Part shown: positions 35,001 through 46,515 of the stretch, one piece after another
Position numbering within the stretch: the first letter of the stretch is position 1
Layout of the letters: each line of letters starts with the position of its first letter
Source of the DNA: Puccinellia tenuiflora
Taxonomy: Eukaryota; Streptophyta; Magnoliopsida; Poales; Poaceae
Assembly (NCBI GenBank): GCA_012064385.1
Contig: QRDG01000347.1
Location: 337,446 to 401,445, forward strand
DNA length: 64,000 nucleotides
Direction of reading: 5' to 3'
Notes under the pieces: generated by a model
The model's database searches: none
Seen by the model: only the letters and a program-made list of their open reading frames with translations
What the model was told of the DNA's origin: nothing
Made by a program: the position numbers and the translations under genes

Positions 35001-35018
35001 TGGCGCCGTTGCCGGGGA
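35001..35018 (+). other. Primer-binding site, tRNA-Asp type
   Basis: TGGCGCCGTTGCCGGGGA lies 14 bases after the LTR end. This word is the customary primer site of Athila-like plant elements and is generally assigned to aspartate tRNA; I rely on that convention. Confidence 0.75.
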
Positions 35019-35308
35019 ATCATAGCTGGAAGGGTTTGTCCAAGGATATCACAACAAAGTCAACTTCATCACGAACTTGTGCTAACACCTAAGCTTGGGG
35101 AGGTTGCACCTACGTGAGCATCAGCTTGTCCATCTTTACCTTCAAGCAAATTATCTTGTTTTGTTTTTGTCTTGCATATCATTTTTAGATTTCAGTTTGC
35201 ATATTTTATTTTCTGTTTTGCATTTAGTAATTCGGTTTGCATTGTTTTAGTGTCATTTTATTTTCAGTTTTGCATAAAAAAATTAAAAATACATAAAAAT
35301 CTGCTAAA

Positions 35309-35839
35309 ATGGGTGATAGGACTAAGTTGTGTGACTACACAAATACTCCAAATGATCAATTTATTGCTAAACCTATTACCACACCTAAGATACAAGCTGA
35401 TAGCTATGAAGTAAGTCCTAGTTTGTTGAACTTGATAACTAGGGAGCAATTTGGTGGTATTGCTATGGAGGATGCCTCTATGCATCTTCATGATTTTGTT
35501 GAAATCTGTGACAGGCAAAAATTTAAGAATATTGAAAAATGCTCTATTAGACTTGCACTTGTTGATAATACCATTAAACATGCTCTAGGTAAAGTAAGTG
35601 ATGTTTTGGTAGAGTTACATATGACTTTTGTGCCTGTGGATTTTCTAATCATGGAGATGGAGAATAAAACCTCTAGTCATATTATTCTTGGAAGACCTTT
35701 TCTTCGTACCACAGGGGCTATCATTGATTCAAAGGAAGGGAATGTGAAGTTTCAGTTTCCACACAAGAAATGCATGGAACACCTCCCAAGGATGAAAGGC
35801 ACAACTTTTAAGCTCCCTCATGAGCTTCATCTTCGGTAA
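35309..35839 (+). pseudogene. gag-protease fusion remnant (177 codons)
   Basis: The first about 70 residues (MGDRTKLCDYTNTP, ALHLHD-like gag start) look like the N-terminus of Athila-type gag. They join directly to the end of the element's aspartic-protease region (DVLVELHMTFVPVDFLI, SHIILGRPFLRTTGAIIDS), as if most of gag and the front of the protease were deleted in frame. The catalytic Asp-Ser/Thr-Gly of the protease is not present. The residual frame is open, but no function is expected; the element would have relied on proteins from relatives. Confidence 0.75.
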
Positions 35840-38198
35840 AACAACAAGTAAGTAAGCCTAGCTATATGGGTATAAAGAAAGTGCTTTACGGGAGGCAACC
35901 CGGTTGTTTTTATTTGGATTTTCTTTGTGTCCTCTTGCTGTAACAAGAGATTGTCTTTTTAGTTTAGTTTCTGGAATTTTTAATAAAGTGCCAAGTTTTA
36001 CCCATTTTGCTTTGAAAACGTTGCTATTTCTAATCAGGAATTTTATTCCTGCACAGAGTCTGTGCACGATTTTATTTTTCATTCTTATTCTGTAAATCCG
36101 AATGATCTGAGATTTTTACTGTAACTGCAACTTTTCAACCTATCTATGCCTGAATTTTTTTCAGATTTTTTCGACAAGTTTAAGTAGGACAGAAAAATAC
36201 GTTTTGCTGCTGCTGTTTTTCTGGACAGATTCTGTCCCATATTGTTTTATGCATAGTTTGAACTTTTGAGTTGATCCAATTGTTTATGAGTAGGCATACA
36301 ACATTATACATTCTCTGGTCATTCATATGAAATTTAATCCATGGATTATATGCAGCAAGAAACTTGTTTATTTATCTCTACTAATATCACCCCACAGAAA
36401 AGAGATGGGAGAAATTGTGTTTTGAAGTTTTTTCACAGGGATTAGAGGAGATGCACCATGAGTTATCCAAGGATGGTGAAAACCATAAGCTTGGGGATGT
36501 GAACATCCCCACTGAACCCAAAACACTCTCGGTTTGCACATGTCTAACTTCTGTTTTTCTATCGATACACTTTATCGCATAAACTTGGAGCGTCTTTTTG
36601 TTTAGTTTTGCTTTGATTTATATTTTGTGAGACCACCACACTATCTTTTATATATGGTTATGCTACTGGAATTATGGGTTGAAATATCTTGCATGCTTTT
36701 ATTGAATTGGGAAAAGGGATGTCTAAGTTGATTTTTAATGACACATATAGTTGCATGATTCATGAGCTTCTTTATGAGTAATAATTTGCAAATGCTTATC
36801 ATGAGCTATCTTTTATTCATGTTTTGATGCTGTATGTTATTTCACATTGTTTGACATGAATTAGTTAGTTCTATGGACACTCATGCATGCATCTAAATGG
36901 TCATCTTTCTCCCTTTTGCTAGCCAAAAAAATTCAACAAGTAAAAAACTTGTTTCCAATACCTTTAACCCAAGTTTTTTCCAGTGAGTCCACCATATCTA
37001 CCTATTAGCTTTATGCTATTCCAAGTATGTTTATCATGTTATTTGTGTTATCTATACCTCTAAATGAAAATGATGATGTTATTTATTGAAATGGCAAAAG
37101 TTGGTTAAAAAGCTCTCGCGAACTTGATGCACACTTTACTTTTATTGCATTCAATAAAGATGAACCATTGTGATTAATATTATGAAGATAGTGGCTTGAT
37201 ACATGTTTAAGGTTGGGAGTTAGCCCATATGTGCTGTCACATGCAAAGCTTTCAACATGTTTTATCATTGTTTAGTTGATATCATGTACTTTTTCTATAG
37301 ATGCCTATCATGACGAAATAAATGTGGGAATAGAGTTAAGTTTAAATGAGTTTGTATAAATGGTTAGAGAGAAACCTGGGCCGCTAATCTAAGCCATGCA
37401 TCATTCATGGTGGAAATTTACTTACATGCTATTTTGAACTCTCTAGGACACACCCTACAATAAAAAGCTATATCAAAGTGGTAAATAAAGAGGGTGTTGA
37501 GATTGTTCATTATGTTTGTTTGTCTTGTTGTTTTGATGTGGGCTTGATCCATATCATGGGACAAGAGGTACCCCAGACTGAGACTCTTGAGGACACCATT
37601 ATTACTTACAAGGATAGAAAATTTAAACTTGCTTTGTTTCCCAAGTTGAGTAATCATGGTGTAGGTACTTGTATTCAAGGGGCATGAGACATCTAACCTT
37701 TACTTTATCAAGGCCACTACTCATATTTGCTTTCACATTCAACTTTAATCATTCAAGATGCTATAATAGGGGAATGAGAGCTTGACACCAAGTATTACCA
37801 TTGCATTCAATAACTTAAGAAGAATAGTTTAGAGGATAGATGAAACTCATGCATGCTTTACCTCTGCTTATTTATATATCTTTGCCAAAGTGTCCACCTT
37901 TTATATTTAGATTCTCTACACTCTATGGACCTCAAGTATGTAAAAGTAAGAATGTCCATAGTACTATCTTTTTATGTTGCACTTTGTGAACTATCATTGA
38001 TCATCTTTTCATTGAATACTTGATATCACTTTATAAATTGTTTGCATATTGCTACTTCTTTGAAATAATGAATCATTTGACTTTATGTAGCAGTAGTAAT
38101 CATCTTTTATATTCATGATTTTTATTATATTGCAAAGTTCATGTTAGTTTTATCACTTTCATACTCGAGGACGAGCATGAGTTAAGCTTGGGGATGTT
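35840..38198. other. Athila-like element 3' non-coding interior
   Basis: AT-rich DNA with no pol domain on either strand. Several frames of 60-90 codons are present but have no motif. It ends in AAGCTTGGGGATGT (about 38185-38198), a purine-rich tract directly before the 3' LTR. Long non-coding tracts at this position are usual in Athila-like elements. Confidence 0.7.
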
Positions 38199-39958
38199 GA
38201 TGCATCTAAAATGCATACATGAACTTTGCACTATAATTGTTATATTCCAATCATATTTACATCATATAAGGGTTATATTACTGTTATTTAATGATTTTTG
38301 ATAATATATAATGATTTACCCTTTTTATGGAATTAATCCTGCGCAGGTAGAAATCCCCTTTTTCTTTCTTTAATTGTTTCAGGACCTTAACGACGTCATA
38401 ATGAGCTATAAATTTAGGGGGTCATTATTTTGGAAGGACAAGATTATGGAGCGCAAGAAGTCAACGAACGGAGCTCTGGAGGCCAAAAGGGAGGGCCCCA
38501 CGCGGCCCCTGTACCTGGCCGCGTGGGACCACCCCATTCAGCCCTCGTGGCCCCAATCGCATCGATCCTTCGCCCCTAAGCATCCTCATGACCTAAAAAC
38601 GACTATATAAGAGGTCCCCTGATGTTTTTTCAGAGGAGAGCCGCCACACGAGAGAAACCAGAAAACAGAGATCAGGAGGCTGAAGATCGGAGGGGGAAAA
38701 CTCCGGCGGAGCCCTGCCGGAGAGGTCTCCACCTTCTCCATCGACATCTCCACCGTCTCCATGATGAAGAGGGAGTAGTCCACCGCTGGACTATGGGTTT
38801 GTGGCAGTAGCATATGTATCTCTCTCTCTCTTGAGTTCATTAGTAGCACCGTATGAGCTGCCGAACATGAATACGGTCACCGTTGTATTACCATTGTGGT
38901 GGATCTTTCTATGAGTTAATATATGTTGAGATTGCAATGTTTGTTTCAGTTATGAAAGTAGATGCATATTATGTACCCCGTTCTTATATCCTTGTTATGA
39001 TCAAGCATGTTTATGAGAGCGTGTGTGGGGGAACGTGTGCATTAGTTGGAGTAACGGGGGTGGTGAAGTGATAAGTTGACAGCTTGATATATCATGATCC
39101 ATTGGGTGTTTACCTTACTTTATTGCCTCACTAGGGATAAACCAAAATACCATGTTGAAGGGTAGGAGGAGTGACATGCCTCTACCTAAGACTAGATCCA
39201 TCATGTGTTTATTTTAACTTCATGTCATTGATCTTAAAGCTATACTCTGATGTTATCTTAATTACTAAGGTGCATGATTTATTTCACATCTTGGTGGAGT
39301 ATAAGTGAGACTCATAATCTCTATGTTAGGACGTGATGCCCATATAATTAGTAACTTGAAAGAACTTGTTTGCAATCTCATATGTTAAGTTTATGTCTAC
39401 TTGTTTGCCACACTATATTAAAGAGAGAGTGCATTTGTGAAACCATGAACCCCGGTCCATTTTTAATCATAAGAAACACTTTTCCAACCATTTTCAAGCA
39501 TCTTTTACATTCAGCCATTTTAAAATCAGAAAACACAAAAACACTTTTACTTCTTGCATTCACATATAAAAACCCCAAAAATACCATCAATCATCATTGC
39601 TATCATCCTTGCATTATTATTCATCACCATTGCATTTTTATTTGTTGTTTTGCATTCATTATTATCTTAATAACATTCTCACACCTTGTGCTTGACAACC
39701 ACTTGGTGAGGTTGAGGGCACAAAGCAATTTATTTGTTTGCAGGAAATCTAGAGAAGGACAAGAAGATAAAACCCACACTACTGATTCCCCGAGAGTTCG
39801 ATATTAAACCCTCGAGTCAACTTCTTGGGTAAGATCTTCCACTACTACATACTCTGCACTTGGAGGCTCAACCTATCCCTTATATTTATTGTTTTCCTTT
39901 CAGGGTATCAAGAGTGCTTGTTGGCGAAGCTGAGGGAGACTTCAACTACCCGCCATCA
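38199..39958 (+). repeat. 3' LTR of the Athila-like element
   Basis: Starts TGATGCATCTAAAATGC after the purine tract and ends CTACCCGCCATCA at 39958. It carries the same TATATAAGAGGTCCCC element near 38604. The next base begins copia coding sequence. Confidence 0.9.
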
Positions 39959-41609
39959 TCATGCTGCTCCAGTTAAAGCTGCTATTGAACCTCGCAGGTC
40001 AACAAGGGAACGTACCGCTCCTGATTGGTACAACCCTGTCATGAATGTCATGTTGTTAGACAATGATGAACCTGCGAATTATGATGAAGCGATGATGGGC
40101 CCAGACTCCGATAAATGGCTAGGAGCCATGAAATCCGAAATGGAATCCATGTATGAGAACCAAGTATGGACTTTGGTGGATCTGCCTAATGACCGTAAGG
40201 CTGTTGAGAACAAATGGATATTCAAAAGAAAGACAGACGCTGATGGAAACGTCACCGTGTATAAAGCTCGACTTGTCGCAAAAGGTTTCCGACAAATTCA
40301 AGGAGTTGACTACGATGAGACATTCTCACCCGTAGCGATGCTGAAATCTGTTCGGATTATGTTAGCAATTGCCGCATTTTATGACTATGAAATTTGGCAA
40401 ATGGATGTGAAGACCGCGTTCCTTAATGGTCATATTAAGGAAGAGTTGTACATGGTACAACCCGAAGGTTTTGTTGATCCAAAGGATGCTAACAAGGTAT
40501 GCAAACTTCAGAGATCCATTTATGGACTGAAGCAAGCATCGCGGAGTTGGAATCTCCGGTTTGATGAAGTGATCAAAGGGTTTGGATTTGTCCAAACTTA
40601 TGGAGAAGCCTGTATTTACAAGAAAGTGAGTGGGAGTTCAGTTGCATTTCTGATACTATATGTGGATGACATATTATTGATTGGAAATGATATTACACTA
40701 CTGGAAAGTGTAAAGGCTTATTTGAATAAGAATTTTTCAATGAAAGATCTTGGCGAAGCAGCATATATTTTAGGCATTAAAATCTATAGAGATAGATCAA
40801 AACGCCTAATAGGGCTTTCACAGAGTACATACCTTGACAAGGTTCTGAAGAAGTTCAGAATGGAAAATTCAAAGAAGGGGTTCTTACCAATGTTGCAAGG
40901 AAAGGTTTTGAGTAAGACTCAGAGTCCTGTTACGGCAGAAGATAGAGAGATAATGAACAATGTTCCTTATGCCTCTACGATAGGCTCTATCATGTATGCC
41001 ATGCTATGTACTAGACCAGATGTGTGCCATGCTGTAAGTTTGACTAGCAGGTACCAAAGTGATCCAGGAGTGGAACACTGGACAGCTGTCAAGAATATCC
41101 TTAAGTATCTGAATAGAACTAAGTAAATGTTTCTCGTATATGGAAGTGACCAAGAGCTTGTCGTAAGGGGTTACGTCGATGCTAGTTGGGATACAGATCC
41201 GGATGATTCGAAGTCTCAGTCCGGATACGTGTTTATTCTAAATGGTGGCGCTGTGAGTTGGAGGAGTTCCAAGCAGAGCGTGGTGGCGAAATCTTCAACA
41301 GAAGCGGAGTATGTTGCGGCCTCGTCGGCAGCAAGTGAAGCAGTCTGGATGAAGGAGTTCCTCTCAGAGCTGAGCGTGGTTCCAAGTGCGTCAAGACCTC
41401 TGGCCCTGTACTGTGATAATACAGGTGCAATAGCCCTTGCCAAGGACCCAACTTCACATAAGAATACCAAGCATATTAAGCGCCGCTATCACAATTTGCG
41501 TGAGAATGTCAAGGATGGTGACATTGAGATTTGCAAGGTGCACACGGATCTGAATGTGGCAGACCCGTTGACTAAACCTCTTCCACGAGCAAAACATGAT
41601 CAACACTGA
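39959..41609 (+). pseudogene. copia reverse transcriptase and RNase H, 5'-truncated
   Basis: Ty1/copia pol, C-terminal half. It starts inside the region before reverse transcriptase (AIEPRRSTRERTAPDWYNP) and continues with the RT domain (WIFKRKTDADGNV, KARLVAKGFRQ, QMDVKTAFLNGHI, IYGLKQASRSWN) and the catalytic YVDD at 40659-40670. A TAA at 41124-41126 interrupts it. RNase H follows in 41127-41609 (GYVDASWDTDPDDSKSQSG, SSTEAEYVAASSAASEAVW, LYCDNTGAIALAKDP). Gag, protease and integrase are missing. The open frame starts at 39825 inside the adjacent gypsy LTR and runs without a stop into the copia codons, an accidental chimera. Confidence 0.9.
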
Positions 41610-41675
41610 GAGGCCATGGGTGTTAGATTGCTTGAAATGTAAACTAGATTATTGACTCTAGTGCAAGTGGGAGAC

Positions 41676-43379
41676 TGTTGGGAATATGCCCAAGAGGCAA
41701 TAATAAAGATTGTTGTTTATCATATTTCTCGTTAATGATAACTATTTATATCCATGCTAGAATTTTATTAAGCGGAAACAAATACATGTGTGGAATATAA
41801 ACGGTAATGTGTCCCTAGTCTTTCCTCTTGTGACTAGTTCGTTTGATCAAGTGATGGTTAGACGTTTCCTAACCATGGATTTATGAATCACTTGATAAAC
41901 GAAATTTGTATCATGGGAGATGATATGATGGATAAGACTCAAATTAAATAGATGTCAAATATAGTTTCCTTAGACCATGAGATTATGTTACTCCCACTTA
42001 TCGGAGGAGAGATTTGTGGACATCAAACGTCACTTCGTAACTGGGTGATTATAAAGGTGGCTTTCAGGTTCTCCGATGGTAAGTTGTTGGGTAACATGAA
42101 TCAAGACTGGAATTTGTTCGTCCAACAGTTGGATAGATATCTCTGGGCCCTCTCGGTAGCATAGCATCCAAACGATTGCAAACATATGACTAAGTGGCTA
42201 GTCATAAGGGATCCTATTCTATGGGAACGAGTAAAGAGAACTTGTCGGTAACGAGATTAATCAGATATGGAGATATCGGTGGATTGAATCTCGGACAAGT
42301 AATATATCGTGAAACAAAAGGAATCGTATATGGATTATTTGAATCCCAGACATTGTGGTTCGACTGGTAAAGTACTTCGTCGAATATGTAGTTATTAATA
42401 TGGCCATCCTGGTCCCGCTATTAATATGACATATTCACGAACCCGCAGAGTCACACACTTAACGTTCGATGTAGTCAGGGTTCGAGATAAATGATGGTGA
42501 GAAAGAATATTGATTCGGAGTCCCGGATAGGATCCCGGACGTCACGAGGAGTTCCGGAGTGGTCCGGAGAATAAGATTCATATAAGGAAAGTGGTTTCCG
42601 GAGGTATCGAAATGGTTCGGGAATTTATCGGTAAAGTACCGGAAGATTCTAGAAGGTTCTAGAGGGGTCTAGAAGTGGGGCCCATAGGAGTATGGGGCCC
42701 ACATGATTTAAAGGGGTGGTGGACTGGCCTTATGGGACAGCCGCACCACAGCCCTAAGGGGCCCATGCGTGGGGCCCAAGAGGGAGGGGGCCAGCCGGCC
42801 AAAACCCTAACCCTAGGGGGCTTGCTTGGGGGGCAAGGCTTCCCCCTAGCCGCCGGCCCTAGGAGGGGTGGGGCGCAGCCCCCCTGCCCCCTATATAAGG
42901 AGGGGTAGAGGAGGGGGTGCGGCACCCCAAGGACCACCCCATAGGTGCCCTAGCCGCACCACCCTCCCTCCTAGCCGCCGCCCCCCTCCACCTCCTCTCT
43001 CCCCGACACCGCTTGGCGAAGCCCTGTCGGATCTCCACCATACACACCACGCCACCGTCGTCGTGCTGCTGATCTCGCGAGCCTCTCCACCAACTCTTGC
43101 GGGATCAAGAGCGTGGAGTCTTCATCGAGCTGTACGTGTGGATCTCTCGGAGGTGTTGCTCGTGCGACGCTTGGATAATACATCTCCTCGCGACTAGACG
43201 AGTCTAGTTGCGGGGATCGACTAGCCAACCCCTGCCTCGACAAAACGCTTTCGGTTTTCTTCGAGGGTGAGATTCGATCTCCTTCTTGCTACCAACATCT
43301 CGTAGATCAGATCTTGTGTTGGGTTTATTCCGTCTTGTATGCGTAGGAAAATTTTTGTTTTCCATGCTGCAACCCTTCA
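41676..43379 (+). repeat. copia 3' LTR (BARE-1/Angela-like)
   Basis: Preceded by the purine tract GTGCAAGTGGGAGAC, it begins TGTTGGGAATATGCCC and ends GCAACCCTTCA at 43379, about 1.7 kb, the size and start expected of BARE-1/Angela-type LTRs. CTATATAAGGAGGGG near 42891 is a plausible TATA box. Short GC-rich open frames at 42659-43243 are chance products of the LTR. Confidence 0.85.
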
Positions 43380-43568
43380 AAAACCCACACTACTGATTCC
43401 CCGAGAGTTCGATATTAAACCCTCGAGTCACCTTCTTGGGGAAAAACTACCACTTCTACATACTCTGCACTTGGAGGCTCAACCTATCCCTTATATTTAT
43501 TATTTTCCTTTCAGGGTATCAAGAGTGATGTTGGCGAAGTTAAGGGAGACTTCAACTACCCGCCATCA
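43380..43568 (+). repeat. Fragment of the Athila-like LTR (last 189 bp)
   Basis: Matches the end of the LTRs at 33230-34986 and 38199-39958, from AAAACCCACACTACTGATTC to CCCGCCATCA. It lies between the end of the copia LTR and the start of a second copia's gag, so the first copia lies to the right of an LTR end and to the left of an LTR fragment. Confidence 0.9.
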
Positions 43569-45565
43569 GACGGCGACTACAACTCCATCGTCACGGCGCT
43601 GTGCTCACGCGTCGAGCCTATCAGCGTGTCCGAGATGTACACGCAACTTCTCAGCCATGAGATGCGCCTTGAGCTCCTTCATGGCACCGGCGGATACTCC
43701 GCTAACGCTGCCTACCGCAGTGGACGCGGCAACAGCAACTACATCTGCGGTGGCGGCAACTCTCAAGGCGGCGGAGGTCGCTCATCTGGAGGCGGCGGTG
43801 GCCAGCCTCAAGGCCGCGGCCATGGAGGCCATGGCGGCTTCAACCAAGGCGGCGGCGGTGGTCGCCAAGGCAACTATGGAGGCGGCGGCTACAACGGCAA
43901 CACCAACAAGCCTCGCTGCCAGCTTTGTGGCAAAACTGGCCACGTGGTCCAGAAGTGCTGGGAGCGCTTCAACCCAAACTTCACCGGGGTGACGGAGAAG
44001 AGTGCTGGATCGGTGTCTACTTCGTATGGTGTCGACACCAACCCGTGGCACATTGACACGGGGGCAACTGACCACATCACCGGCGATCTCCACAAGCTCA
44101 CGATCCGCGACAAGTACAACGGGAATGAACAAGTTCACACCGCCAGTGGGTCAGGTATGGACATTAAACACATAGGTCATTCATCGTTATGTACCCCTGA
44201 TCGCAATCTTTATCTCAAAAATATTCTTCATGTTCCACAAGCAAAAAAGAGTCTTTTATCTGCCCATCGTCTTGCTTATGATAATCATGCCTTTGTTGAA
44301 ATTCATCCAAATTCCTTTTTTATCAAGGATCAGGCAACGAGGAGAACTCTTCTGCAAGGCAGATGTAGGAGAGGCCTCTACCCTCTTTCGTCCACGTCAT
44401 CGAGTCCAAGCAAGCATGTCTTTGGCGCCACCAAACCATCCACGGAGAGGTGGCACTCTCGCCTAGGTCATCCTTCGTCCGTCATCGTCAAGAAAGTTAT
44501 TAGCAAGAATAATCTCCCATGTTCGAGTGTGTCGGTTGATGACTCAGTTTGTGATGCCTGTCAAAAGGGCAAAAGTCATCAACTCCCCTATCCTAGGTCT
44601 TCGAGTGAGTCAAGTGCTCCTTTAGAGCTTATTTTTCTGATGTGTGGGGCCATGCCCAAGAGTCTTTTGGACGAAAGAAATACTATGTCAGTTTTATTGA
44701 TGATTTCAGCAAATTTACATGGATTTATTTGCTTAAGTTCAAATCTGAAGTTTTTCAAAAGTTCCATGATTTTCAGAATCTTGTTGAGCGCCAGTTTAAT
44801 AGGAAAATTATTGCTATGCAAACAGATTGGGGAGGTGAATATGAGAAGCTTAATTCTTTCTTTACCAAAGTTGGTATTTCTCACCACGTTTCTTGTCTTC
44901 ATGCTCATCAACAAAATGGTTCTGCTGAACGAAAACATAGACACATTGTCGAGGTTGGTCTTTCCCTCCTTGTGTATGCCTCTATGCCCCTGAAATTTTG
45001 GGATGAGGCATTCCTGTCGGCCACATATCTCATAAACCGTACACCCACAAAGCTTCTGAATTTTGACACCCCTCTTGAACGTCTATGTCATGAAAAACCT
45101 GACTACAATTCCCTTCGTGTGTTTGGGTGTGCGTGTTGGCCAAATCTTCGTCCATATAATACTCACAAACTTCAGTTCCGCTCAAAACAATGTGCCTTTT
45201 TAGGATATAGCACTCTGCATAAGGGATTTAAGTGCCTCGATATCTCTACCGGATGCATATATATTTCACGTGATGTCGTTTTTGATGAAACGGTGTTTCC
45301 CTTTTCTAGTCTAAATCCAAATGCTGGTGCTCGTCTTCGGTCCGAAATATCTCTTTTACCGTCGCATTTGTTGAATCCTTCTGATCAAGGGGGAAATAAT
45401 GATGTTGATCATGTGGATAATGCTCCTGTTTTTGCTGACCCTAATGGTGAAAACAATCTGCAGTTTGGACTTGATTTCATGCAGCAACAGGACAGAACGG
45501 CGGGCGCAAGACACGGAGCTGATTCTGTGAATCAAAGCGATCCCGAGGCACCTACCTCGGACTAG
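43569..45565 (+). pseudogene. Second copia: gag, protease and integrase, frameshifted
   Basis: A different Ty1/copia polyprotein, starting inside gag (DGDYNSIVTALCSRVEPISV). A glycine-rich stretch at 43736-43905 leads to the zinc knuckle CQLCGKTGHVVQKC and then the protease motif WHIDTGATDHIT. The integrase zinc region follows (HSRLGHPSS with CDACQKGK). At about 44636-44642 the frame changes. The second piece (44642-45565) has the integrase core with FIDDFSKFTW, QTDWGGEY and NGSAERKHRHIVE (D, D, E), then LRVFGCACWPNLRPY and FRSKQCAFLGYS. It ends with a TAG at 45563-45565 shortly before reverse transcriptase begins. Confidence 0.9.
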
Positions 45566-45601
45566 CAGGCGAGGGGATCCGCGCGGGTCACCCATGATCC
45601 T

Positions 45602-46461
45602 ATGCCGAGCCAATCAGCGTGCGGCATGGGAACCGGGCCGCTGTCTCCCGCACGGCCCACAGGCGACCTGGCGCGCGACGAGAGGAGATCTGTGGCTCCA
45701 GCAGGCGCGGGATATGCGGGAACAACCCAGGTGACAGGATCCTCTGTGACGGGCGTCTCTGGGCACACCGGTGTGTCTACTCGTGCACACACAAGATCAC
45801 AAAGTGGTATTTCGAAGCCGCTTATTCGTACGGATGGTACGGTCAGGTATTGCAATTTCACAGCTACTGGTGAACCAGAGAATCTACATGAGGCATTAGG
45901 AGATAATAATTGGAGAAATGCTATGGATATAGAGTTTGATGCACTTATCAAAAATAGAACTTGGCATCTCGTACCATCCAAACCAGGGAGGAACGTAATT
46001 GATTGTAAATGGGTGTACAAAATCAAAAGAAAGTCTGATGGCACCATAGATAGGTATAAAGCCAGATTAGTAGCTAAAGGTTTTAAGCAGCGCTATGGCA
46101 TAGATTATGAGGACACTTTTAGTCCTGTAGTTAAAGCTGCTACTATCAGATTGGTATTGTCTATTGCTGTTTCCAGGGGATGGAGTCTACGCCAACTGGA
46201 CGTACAGAATGCGTTTCTACATGGCGTTCTAGAGGAAGAAGTCTACATGCGGCAACCACCGGGCTATGAGGATAGTACTCGACCGCATGATGTGTGCAGA
46301 TTGGAGAAAGCTCTTTATGGATTAAAACAAGCGCCTCGTGCATGGTACTCTAGGTTGAGTGCAAAGCTGCAAGAACTTGGGTTCAAAGTTCAAACCTTCT
46401 AAAGGTGACACATCATTGTTCTTCTACAATAAAGGCAGGATCACTATATTTATGCTTATTT
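45602..46461 (+). pseudogene. Second copia: reverse transcriptase, truncated
   Basis: Continues the copia above: WRNAMDIEFDALIKNRTWHL, CKWVYKIKRKSDG, KARLVAKGFKQRYGIDYEDT, RQLDVQNAFLHGVL and ALYGLKQAPRAW. A tandem 7-bp duplication (GTTCAAA, about 46382-46395) shifts the frame, giving a stop at 46402, although coding resumes at once in another frame (KGDTSLFFYNKGRITIFMLI). Similarity ends at about 46461, just before the YVDD box. RNase H and the 3' LTR are not present, so this copy was cut by deletion or recombination. Confidence 0.88.
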
Positions 46462-46515
46462 GATGCGGTTGTGCGCGCCCTCCTCTTCAGGCAGAGTGGC
46501 TTCGTTTGAGCGAGG
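46462..46515. other. Short segment between copia remnant and solo LTR
   Basis: Holds GATGCGGTTGTGCGCGCCC and ends GCGTTTGAG-like sequence with the target site CGAGG at 46511-46515. It may be a deleted remainder of the copia or host DNA; it is too short to tell. Confidence 0.4.

Larger units (their letters stand above)
33230..39958 (+). mobile_element. Athila-like gypsy element with little coding capacity
   Basis: Two LTRs of about 1.76 kb (33230-34986 and 38199-39958) bracket a 3.2-kb interior. The interior starts with a primer site and a short gag/protease fusion frame and lacks reverse transcriptase, RNase H and integrase. The interior motif GGGAGGCAACCCGGTT after the ORF and long AT-rich non-coding DNA are typical of Triticeae Athila-type elements such as Sabrina and WHAM; I do not name the family. 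The bases next to the outer ends (CAGTG left, TCATG right) do not form a target duplication. Confidence 0.85.

Noticed and set aside
33225..39963. Target duplication for the Athila-like element
   Set aside because: The flanks CAGTG and TCATG do not match, so no simple insertion is claimed.
42659..43243. Proline-rich frames on both strands
   Set aside because: They lie inside the copia LTR and have no conserved domain.
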